From Parelaphostrongylus tenuis (lineage: Eukaryota; Nematoda; Chromadorea; Rhabditida; Metastrongylidae), in NCBI GenBank assembly GCA_019055375.1, contig JAHQIW010006092.1, forward strand, positions 620,001 through 684,000: DNA of 64,000 nt, given 5' to 3'. Under the pieces are notes generated by a model, which did not search any database, was not told the origin of the DNA, and saw nothing but the letters and a program-made list of their open reading frames with translations. Of this stretch, positions 22,022 to 30,233 are shown piece by piece (position 1 is the first letter of the stretch; the number at the start of each line of letters is the position of its first letter). A program made the translations under genes and the position numbers.

Positions 22022-25000
22022 CATGTATAATTCGCCTCTTATCTTTTAGATGGTTGACATCTATAGTCTTTGTTACTTCTTTCGCCTACTTGATTGTTCT
22101 TCGATACTTGCACTATATTTTCTGTGTAGACGAGCTCGCTTCGCTGACCAATGTCGTTCAACTCATCATGACACTTCGAGTGCGTTTACTACTGATGTAG
22201 TATGATGTTAGAGTGTCCGTCATTGCTTTGTTGTCCAGTTTCTTTGATTATATGGAAAATTTTTTGATATTAACGCATGCTTAGGCGCTCTCTCTTTAAG
22301 GTAATCGGCTTATCGTTTGAAGTTTCCGATGCTCATTATGCTTGTGTTCACGAAGGTTCCACAACGAAGCAGAAACGTTTCCTCGAAGTTAATCCTAATG
22401 TTTTTGATATCTTGAACTATTTCTACCATTTCGCGGGACTTTTTACTGGTTAGCATTTATCTATCTGTTTGTATTTCTTAGGATGATAAGTTGTTAGATA
22501 TAGGATAAATTTCTATTCACGTTCGTTTTGAATTCTTTCGCAGCAGTTTCATATATACAGGACCGTACTATACGTACCAGATGCTGTTGGATTCTCAAGA
22601 ACCTGTTCTCTTCGAAAAATGGTCGCCAGTTGCGGAAATCCAAAAGCGCGCTTTTCGTTTGTGCTGGAGCGTTCCACTTTTCATAGTAGTTAACCAACTT
22701 TATCCTCTTGATGTGAGTTTGTGACAAAAAGTTTTTTGCTGCGAGAAGAGAGATTTTTCAGTGTTGAGCTTTTGCTGTCGGAAGAAATTTTATGAATTTG
22801 TTTCATCTGCGGCTGCAAAGTTTTTCAAAGTTTCGATTATTTGCTTTTGAAGGGTCTTCGATCAGATGACATATGGGAGATGACTTTTTTGCAACGCATG
22901 GTCTATGCCGCAGCTGTTTTTGTCGTTTTTCGAGCCAGAGTGTATAGGTGAGTACTTCTGAGATATTTTTATTGAAATTTCCATTTTCATATTTTATTCA
23001 GTTTGCGCAGTGTTGCTCTTCGAGATTTTTTTCTTCTAGGAAAGTATTGAATCGTCCCATAAATGCTTTCGCATTTCGACATTTTTGTTAATTCAGTTGT
23101 AATTTATCTAGAGAAATCGATTACTCAGCAATACAATCACCATTATAATCAATGAAGCAACCATATGCGAGCAAACTTTGGATAACTCCCTCACAGAAGG
23201 AATGGGACTCACGATCATATGTCCTAAGGTCACTTTTGACCGCGGCGCGAGTGATCATGTTGCAAAAGTCTTCTGTTGCAATCGCGTAGACAGGACTTCC
23301 CCTAGTCGATGATCACTGGTGATGAGTCCTAGGCCTATTACGAGAACAGCTCGCGTTACGCTTATTGGATGCCTCGCGACAACTACCCGCCAGTGGAATC
23401 TATAATTCCGTTCTCGGACTTTTGTTTTCTTGGTTTTCTGAGATTGGCCGGGCAGCTGTTTTGGGAAGAACTCGGCAACAAGCATACAGTGCCAGCGTCT
23501 GCGGAGAACATCTCCGGAATTTGACCACACTAGTTCGAGAAAAGCGTCCGGAACGACTCTGTGTCGCCCTTCTCCTGGTAACGTTCGACTTACATCCACC
23601 GTATTGCCCTTATTTTATTCCATCGGATTACCATTTTCTCCGCTAAACACTACAACTAGCTCAAAACTGTCCTTAGCGACTTTGATCACCGGCCTCATTC
23701 TTTCTGGAAAGGCATTCAATCTCTGCCCAGCAACTGGATTCATATAAGTGATCGTGATGATTTTATTATTGATCAAGTGCGACGATTCAATATAAAATCA
23801 TGGGAAAAACCAATATATGTTGATGAAATGTTGACTAAGAACGGGAATTCTCTCCGTTCAATCCTGAACCTTCTCCAATTCTCTTTATAGTGCTTGGGCA
23901 GTGGCAGAGATAATTTGTGTCACATTAGGCCTCGGAATTTACCCAGCGGATTCAAAACCACGTATTGTGGTAGGACCAACCGATCTGGAAAAGTACAGGT
24001 GTGCATATCTTATATCTGTTTCGACACTCAGCCTGGAAAGCTTTGTTTATTGTGCTGTTCAAACTAGATCTGACCAATGTTTCCAGAGAGTTAAAAGGTC
24101 GTTCGGATGTCACATATAGTTCGGAAGCAGTCATCAACCTTGATATATCTGAGGTTGCTTCACTTTCGTGATACGTGCCTATTACGTTATTAGTGTCGCG
24201 GTCGTCACGTGTGTTCATCTAACTGAAAAGGAGTGTCGATCAGCAATCGCTGAATTTCACTGAACTTCAGGTCGAACTCAGTGATGGGTTCCGTAGTGGC
24301 ATTCGATCGTGGAACAGATCTGTACAAAGCTGGCTGGCTCTCTATGTTTACTCGAGAGCAAATAGGTTGTACAGGTCTGTGTGTTAATACCAATTTCTAA
24401 TTTTTTCACAAGGATGTGCATATATTTTTTGTATGTTTCTTGAACTATTCTTCAGTATAATCTTCCATCATTATCATAGTGTGCATGCATATTTCCAAAT
24501 TGCTTAAGTTCTGAAAATCTTTGAAGGTTTGGTTTAGGGTTGAACTAACAATGTTAGTCTCAGCTGTCTGGCATGGTACCTATGGAGGATATTTTATGTA
24601 AGTGTAGTTGTCAAACTGTCTTATGCGAGTTAATTTTATTTATCGCTATGCATAACATTTGGCAATAGAGTTGTTTTCAAGCATGTAATGATTCTGTTTT
24701 CGTGTAATTACTATAAACAATCTTTTCATAGCGATTCAGGTCGTTTCTCGTTGTACCAATGTGCGCAAGTGTTGAAGATATTATTTTCAAATACGTACCT
24801 AAAAATCCGATTACGAACCAACGGCCTGCTTGGTTTAGATATCTGTGAGTGTCCTTTGCTGTGCTACTTCTTTCTCAAGAACTCTCTAGCTTTCCACTTC
24901 CTAAAAACGACATTAACAATTGATATATGCAAGTCGTTAAGGCTTATCTTGGACAGCTGACGTGAGGTTGGTTGTGGTAGTAGCAGTAATAACAGTGGTT

Positions 25001-25478
25001 CAATGACTGACGTGCCTTTTTAAAGCCTATACGTACGTTGTCATATAGTTCTACTGCAATACAAGTTACGTCTGGGCTCTGAAAAAGGCGAGTTGTCGAA
25101 ATGTCAACCATCGAGCTACCACTGCTGTTAAAGCTACTACTACTACCAATTTTGCCTTAGGTAATGAAGAAAGTCCTTAAAATTTACTTATATCTAGCAT
25201 TCCATTTTAGTTACATCCTCACTCTTCGTTGTCGTGGTTTTGATATGCTCGCCACTGGTTTCCTCTTGAAAAATTTCGAAGATACTCACAGGTGTTTTTC
25301 ATGCTTCCTTCAACCCAGTAGGTTCTCTATTTTATACTTTACCATCACTGAGAATTTCAGATTTTGGAGTTCGCTATACTACTGGCTTTTGGTTGTTACG
25401 CTGCCAATCTACGTCTTAGACAAGCTATACACATTAAAAAAGAGTTTGAAAAAATCAACACTCAAAAAAGAGTTGTAG
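16252..25478 (+). CDS. mboa-7: MBOAT7-like lysophosphatidylinositol acyltransferase
   Basis: MBOAT7 enzymes transfer polyunsaturated acyl chains to lysophosphatidylinositol in ER membranes. Proposed exons: 16252-16303, 16369-16469, 16586-16662, 22050-22179, 22301-22448, 22561-22712, 22853-22947, 23891-23998, 24087-24153, 24271-24374, 24538-24597, 24740-24844, 25161-25291, 25361-25478 (TAG). About 480 residues, close to human MBOAT7 (472). Diagnostic pieces are ASLTNVVQLIMTL, GLFTGPYYTYQMLLD, GIRSWNRSVQSWLA with the conserved Asn (codon 24313) and VSAVWHGTYGGYF with the catalytic His (codon 24572), then RGFDMLATGFLL. The C-terminus KKEL fits a KKXX ER-retrieval signal. The start ATG leads straight into the family N-terminus (SHDDWIYTG). 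The exon 2/3 boundary was chosen to keep frame; the stronger-looking donor at 16483 gives the wrong phase. Exon 12 to 13 is off by one base, so a microexon or an indel must be assumed. Confidence 0.92.
17005..17150. repeat. TG/TA microsatellite
   Basis: Mixed 'acatacagacagatgcacatac', 'gtatatgtggatatacata' and similar units in the large MBOAT7 intron. Open frames over it are low complexity. Confidence 0.85.
17295..17560 (-). repeat. SINE-type repeats (families D and C, adjacent)
   Basis: 17295-17365 has the family D signature 'ttaagacgactcttcttgcaatctt'. Next to it, 17370-17560 is a family C unit ending on its minus-strand head at 'gcgcagtggttagaggc' (about 17533-17550). Both are also found elsewhere in the window. 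Confidence 0.65.
17570..17704. repeat. TA-rich microsatellite at the 5' edge of the RTE
   Basis: 'tatatatacata' runs end in a pure (TA)n block at about 17675-17700, immediately before the RTE 5' end. Confidence 0.9.
17705..20842 (+). mobile_element. Near full-length RTE-clade non-LTR retrotransposon, inactivated
   Basis: About 3.1 kb inserted in sense orientation in the third MBOAT7 intron. The 5' leader has the RTE-like 'ccccaggtggtggatagggg' (about 17768). An apurinic-type endonuclease follows (18022-18470: TYNARTL, GLAETRRR, VAYAPTSGYDE, VGDFNAKIG). The reverse transcriptase spans 19150-20060 (EQAGFRKGFSTTDHIH, LIDLKKAYDSV, GVRQGDTISPKLF, FADDI). The C-terminal tail is RWAGHVIR...RWTRADTAWIPRD. 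Broken by a stop at 18229 inside the endonuclease, a frame change near 18420, further breaks at 18650-19460 and a stop at 19984. The 3' end is a short GATACAGGTGAT-like repeat beside a TA microsatellite. The insertion lies between microsatellites, so no clean duplication can be read. Confidence 0.9.
18022..20663 (+). pseudogene. RTE endonuclease/reverse transcriptase reading frame, broken
   Basis: Single-ORF polyprotein of the element above, now in at least five pieces: 18022-18231 plus 18238-18423 (same frame, separated by TAA), 18849-19130, 19155-19376, 19457-19987 and 20067-20663. The RT catalytic FADD box (about 20018-20030) falls between two pieces. It cannot encode an active protein as it stands. 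It shares the interrupted regions with the copy at 60296-62502, which carries different lesions. Confidence 0.85.
20843..20985. repeat. TATATG microsatellite
   Basis: Repeats of 'gtatatatatatat', 'gtacatatata' and 'acgtatgtacatacat' directly after the RTE 3' end. Confidence 0.9.
20985..21600. repeat. Foldback element (family A) in the MBOAT7 intron
   Basis: The left arm (20990-21130) has 'gtggacaaaaacttttcgtc' and 'agttagtaatcattctaaag'. The right arm (21440-21590) has the reversed counterparts: 'ctacagcgttgtaaaaaagg', 'agatgtaagctttcgaaaaa', 'gaggttcttatccaccgc'. The interior contains 'cgctatcgaatagttatcag', typical of the family. Confidence 0.7.
21600..22030. repeat. Two microsatellite blocks flanking a tRNA-like SINE head
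   Basis: 21600-21770 and 21900-22025 are TATATG/TACATA arrays. Between them, at about 21795-21890, lies 'ggtagtgcaaatggttagca', a tRNA-like box A fragment. The second array ends about 25 bp before the acceptor of MBOAT7 exon 4. Confidence 0.8.
23230..23830 (+). pseudogene. Mariner-type transposase relic in an MBOAT7 intron
   Basis: Frame-broken translation shows the mariner C-terminal signature: an EHLRNLTTLVREKRPE segment, then HPPYCPYFIPSDYHFLR (related to the family's HPPYSPDLAPSDYH box with the final catalytic Asp position), a stop, then FWKGIQSLPSNWI in another frame. The catalytic core upstream is missing or unreadable. The open frames 23255-23599 (minus) and 23365-23646 (plus) both derive from it. 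It lies in the intron 22948-23890. Confidence 0.75.
25060..25135 (+). repeat. Short repeat 'ctgaaaaaggcg...gtcgaaa' in an MBOAT7 intron
   Basis: 'gctctgaaaaaggcgagttg' followed by 'tcgaaatgtcaac' resembles 46928-46965 ('gctctgaggaaggcgccaaa', 'cgtcagaacgtcag') and, inverted, 27165-27200. Such motifs often mark transposon ends; the family is not identified. Confidence 0.45.
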
Positions 25479-26373
25479 CTCTGAGTCTGAGTGAATTATC
25501 GTAGTTGACTGATGCACCTTAACTATCACGCACTGTTTTGTCTTTCAAAGGATCTCTTCCATACAGTATTATTTTCCACTCAACGTGGTGCTGTGAATCG
25601 TTCATAACAAGTAGTTTCAAAAACACGTAGAATTTGTTAACATATATCAACTACAACATAAAGTACTCGTGTAAAATCGCATTTGCTGTTTTATTTAAAA
25701 GGTCTTGCAATAGCCAGTACAAGTTATCGTGAGAAATGTTTCTAACGTTTCAAGTTCCAAATCAAATGAACCTTGATAAATGTCCAATTTATGAACAGCC
25801 TAACATTATTATGTTTAGAAGGTCACGTAGTAATTAACTTTGATGTTCGTTGAATGATTTGAGGTCGTGCTGTGTTTGATAATCATGATATTTCTTATGT
25901 TGATATTAATCAGTTTTTAGGAATAAATTTTATGATTTTGAAGTAAGATTTTGCTTTGAGAAAATGTAGGAGTTTTTCAAAAAGTGTTGAAATAGAGCAA
26001 GCACCAGCTTTTAATTATGTAGTACCAGTTTTCATCTACAGAACCCCAAATTTCTTACTAGATTTTTGATAAATCGCATGTTATCAAAACTGTAAAAGAG
26101 TGGTGTGATTTCTAGAAGAATGTTGACTCCGTTGCAATCAGAGACGGTTCACCTAATCCGAAAGCATATACGTTGGATTATGAGGCTCTGAAGATAATTA
26201 TTCTTCTCTAATACTAGCATACACATCATTAGTATACCGCAGCTATATGACACACCTGCAAAGATGAACATGAAAAAAAAAAGTAAAAAGAGGCAAAGTA
26301 ATCACTGTGTATCTTGCTATATGCACATATTGAGCTCTTTGCGTGTTAATGTTGTGCCAACAGTATCTATATC
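25479..26373. other. 3' flank of MBOAT7, no other feature seen
   Basis: AT-rich. A possible poly(A) signal AATAAA lies at 25922-25927, about 445 bp after the stop codon. No gene or clear repeat is recognised. Confidence 0.5.
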
Positions 26374-26850
26374 AGATCTTCTCGTAAGTTTTGGCATTAG
26401 ATCAATAAACACTAAATTCGGTATCATACATGGATTACTGGTAGTCATTCGATAGCCCGAATCTCGACAGTTTTGATGCTACGACTGGTTTTTGAAAGCA
26501 AGAGGAATTTTTTTTGTCCCTATAGAACGATCGCACAAAGTCTCCTCTACAATTCTTAGGCAAATAAAATTTTCCAGAGATTGTATTTGTTCTAATGGAA
26601 ATTGTAGAGAAGACTTTGTGCTATCGTTATTATCAATATAAAAGTATATTTGTTTTACATTTTAAGTGTTGAGCTAACTACTTCGACTGCGAAGTGTGGT
26701 TTTCTTGTTCTAACGCCGCCCTACAGAGACCGTTTCAGAAACTAGTCTTAGCTGCGAAATTGTCGAGATTCGGGCTATTGAATGATTCCCAGTAATCCAT
26801 ACTATTGAATTTGTTGTCATTCTCTAGTGCCGAAACTTATTAGAGGACCT
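26374..26850. repeat. Foldback MITE with mariner-like termini
   Basis: The termini 'agatcttctcgtaagttttg' and (inverted) 'aggtcctctaataagtttcg' resemble those of 27603-28132. The inside is a further palindrome: 'ggattactggtagtcattcg' inverted near 26790-26775, and 'cacaaagtctcctctacaatt' inverted near 26610-26635. No open frame remains. It is probably a non-autonomous derivative of the mariner family below. Confidence 0.75.
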
Positions 26851-27094
26851 AATATTAACATGATCCAAACTCGTGCATCATGAAAGTCCCACATGACAGG
26901 ATAGGCGAGCAGTTATCACACAAAAACCAATAGTACAAATGATTCGGTTTCAGATTGAATCGTAAAGTCTTTTAAACGTTTCTACAGACATTTTCATTTC
27001 TTCATCATGGTAAAGTGATAAAAACACAGGTAGTAGAAAGGATCAGATTTTTCGAAAAATAACCTCCAGATAACTTAGTCGTCAGTCTTTCTCA

Positions 27095-27375
27095 TTCAGT
27101 AAATCACTATTTTCTTCATGAGCAGATGCGAGGTTATTAACAACAGTTATTCATTACGACACTAGCTGACGTTTCGGCAATTTCATCTTCTTCAAGGCAG
27201 TCACTACTTTACGTAAGACGTTGTGTGGTTCGTCACCAATAAATAAATTGAAGACGTTAAAGGACAAAACGACTTCGAAGTCAGTGAAACCATAAAAAAC
27301 GTCGGCCAGTGTGGTACTCAATAAATTTTGATAACACATTCATATCTGCTCATGAACAAAATAGTGAATTGTTCG
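27095..27375. repeat. Small terminal-inverted-repeat element
   Basis: 'cactattttcttcatgagcag' (about 27106-27126) is inverted as 'ctgctcatgaacaaaatagtg' (about 27346-27366). The interior has 'agctgacgtttcggcaattt', an inverted relative of the repeat at 25060. Confidence 0.7.
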
Positions 27376-27602
27376 ATCAGTTGGTTATGAGAATTTCCAG
27401 CAGACGTGAACAGCGTCTGATGTGAGGGTACATTTGAAGACTTCTAAATTTTGCAAGATAAAGCTTTTCAACCACAAACCTTAATTTCCGCGTTGATGTA
27501 GTAATGGAGTCGAAATTACTTTTGCTGCTATTACCAAGAAAACTTATAGCAGACAACTTCGATTTATCGCTATAAGAGAATGTGTAGTTTCTACGCAATC
27601 AC

Positions 27603-28132
27603 TAGGTCTTCTCGTACGATTTGGCTCTACAGCAATAAACATCAAATTCATTAACTAGAAGTAATTAAAATTCTTTACAGCACCATTCAAAGTATGGGCC
27701 ATCAGTCTGAATACGTTTCTGCCATCTCTCCGGTAGCAAATCAATATCGCTTTGTAAAAAGTTTTATGGCCGCTCAATGAAGCCTTTATCTCAATTTGCT
27801 GTCTTACGAGTTCGTATTGGGACGCTGGGAGTTGCTAAATCATCCGCCGTTCACTACTGACTTGTCGCCGTCTGACTTTTACTTTTTCCGGTCGCCGGAG
27901 CATTTTCTGAGCATTCGGGGCTCACTTATTTTCGTCGAGAATTGAAACCTTTCTCAGAATCTAAGATGATGAGTTCTGTGAGCTCGGTATTGGTCTGTTG
28001 CCTGTGAGATGGTAGAAATGTAAACAGGCTCATGGCGCACACTTTGAATAGCGTTACCGAGCATTATTAATTATCTCAGGTTGATAAACTTGGCATTTAT
28101 TATTCTAGTGCCAAAATTCATGAGAAAACCTG
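27603..28132 (+). mobile_element. Internally deleted mariner element with terminal inverted repeats
   Basis: Imperfect inverted termini of about 55 bp ('aggtcttctcgtacgatttg' against inverted 'aggttttctcatgaattttg') flank about 420 bp. Inside, about 27800-28050, a frame-broken transposase C-terminus is readable: LLNHPPFTTDLSPSDFYFF (the conserved proline-rich box before the last catalytic Asp) followed by RSPEHFLS. The N-terminal and most catalytic parts are deleted. Confidence 0.8.
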
Positions 28133-30146
28133 ATATTTTCACTTTTTGTTACTCAAGGATTATAATGTAATTATCTAACCTATTGAGAACTTGGCCAATC
28201 AGCCTATGTGAACGTATGCTAATGTCACAGGTCTTTGAGAGGAAATTAGTGGAATTATTCTGTTACTTGTTGTGGTAATAACCTCTTAAACTACTCATTG
28301 ACAACTTTCACGTTAAAATTTTGCAGACAACGTAAGATAGCTGCGAATTCAAGTTGACAATATAAGCTGTTACCGATCGCATGACTTACTACGTCCGTAT
28401 GCTGGTGCAGAAATGTATTTTGACGATCGAGTGACATTTACGCTACTCACTCGCATCATTCCAAATATTTTCAGGTTCAAAACTTTGCGATTAAATGATC
28501 CGAGATTTTGTTAGGATCAATTACGACTTCTCCTTAGGAATGAAGTGACGGAAAATAGAAGCATTAAGCGCAAAGAAAAAATTCTGACGTTTCTTCTTCG
28601 CTCATGAACAAATAAATGATGAAATGATGAAAATGAATACGTCGTAATGCCATCTCCACCTCTACCTTAGCCATGTGTAGCCAAGCATACGAATTCCCTA
28701 AAGATATTGAAGAACTTATGCAATTGTCTACTTTGGTTTACAATGTTCACATGATATTTCATCGTAGTTTTGGTTGCCGGACAACCTTTGATTTTCTTTC
28801 CTGATATCAGCATATGGACAATTTGGAATTCAGAACACCTCTTATAAACTATTTAATTATTAATTCTTCGAGAGGCATCATTTTACGACCATCTTTTATC
28901 TTCTGTTCAAAGAAAGCAAGTGGTAGTTGTGTATGTGATATGCAAACTCTCACTGCGTATGTCGACCTGCAAGGTGTTTGTTTTGCCATTGCAGAAGTGG
29001 TCGTAAGTTTTACTTTCAAGGTGAGTAATCAAAAAGACAGTAGTGGGTCGTTAAATTAAACGTATTGATCCTTCACAACTAATTTAATTCTTTTTTAATC
29101 GACTGTTCTCGGACCTTGCTCAAATTCCAATATAATCCGATAGAATATTTTAAGCCGTTTAGAGGTTTGTTATAGCTTTTGCAGTGCTAGACGTACGTTT
29201 CGGTGTTCTCGTACACCTCTTCAGTAGCACATGCCTTTTGGTTCACCCCTACATGATGCGCACGCTGGTAACACCTGTCAAGGAAAATTGTAAGCACGTA
29301 TAAGCCAGGAAGAATTGTACAAATTTGAAAGTTGATGGTGTGATTCAAAGGAAGAGCCAAGCTGCACCAGGATATACTCTGTAAGCGAAATAGATATAGA
29401 ATAAAGCTATTTATAATCTGTCGTGAAAGAGGATTCATCTACGAGACGATGATTTAGGCAGGCGCTGGCACAAATTCTAACCTAGACCAGCCCGACTTCT
29501 TGCACACGCTGTTATAATGAGCCTAATGGACGACCTGCAAGATGAAGGCAGACATCTCTTCGCATATAACTGATATACTAGTGTTTTCTACTTTTTAGCG
29601 ATATACTTTCCTAAAAACTAAAATTTTACCATATGATGCAAGAAAATCCGCTGTAAAGTTGAAAAAGTGAACTCCATTGAAAAGCGTTCTACTCTTTATT
29701 AGTAGAACGTACTATGGGAATCTTTTCACCATAAGCACAATGTTAGAAAAAGAATTTTTCAAGCCGTCAACTGACTGCAAAAACATGAACAACATAGGTA
29801 GAAACTTTTATTAACGCGTAGGAAAAATACTCCTATTCGCAAGAACGTGGTTTTCCCATTGAAAAACGCAGTTATTAGAAAGCGCTGGCATTGATTTTAC
29901 TAAAATTTTCAACACATAAGTCTCTTGAATGATATTCTTTTATTGGCTGAGGATAATGTTCCCTTGAATTCTTAAGTAGACAGGATTTGTATTAGGGCTC
30001 GTCACCAATCTTCATAGCCGTCCGAACGTGGCGCCCTGCTAGGGATCAAAATGTCCCTCATCGTTCGCAAGTATTTGATCAACAAGCGACCACCTAAAAG
30101 GTCACCAGACTGTTTCTACACGGAGGATACGAATATCATGCTAACG
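28133..30146. repeat. Intergenic stretch with one solo repeat arm
   Basis: 29100-29290 matches one arm of foldback family E (near 36110): 'atccgatagaatattttaag', then 'gctagacgtacgtttcggtg' and 'cagtagcacatgcc'. A perfect short palindrome 'gcgttctactctttattagtagaacgt' lies near 29683. The ORFs here show no family motifs. No gene is supported. Confidence 0.5.
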
Positions 30147-30152
30147 TTTATT
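30147..30152 (-). promoter_or_regulatory. Poly(A) signal AATAAA of the serine racemase-like gene
   Basis: AATAAA on the minus strand about 82 bp downstream of the stop codon at 30234, a plausible distance for a nematode 3' UTR. Confidence 0.5.
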
Positions 30153-30233
30153 TAGACATTTTCCATCACTGCTTAATATGGCAAAGTTTTCACTACAAAA
30201 TTTAACAAGGTAATCAAGAGCACAACCATGGAG

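Noticed and set aside
24688..24960. 90-residue plus-strand ORF
   Set aside because: Wrong frame over MBOAT7 exon 12; the spliced frame matches the family.
27095..28132. CRISPR-like repeats from regularly recurring short motifs
   Set aside because: The recurring motifs are inverted termini of transposons, not direct repeats with unique spacers.
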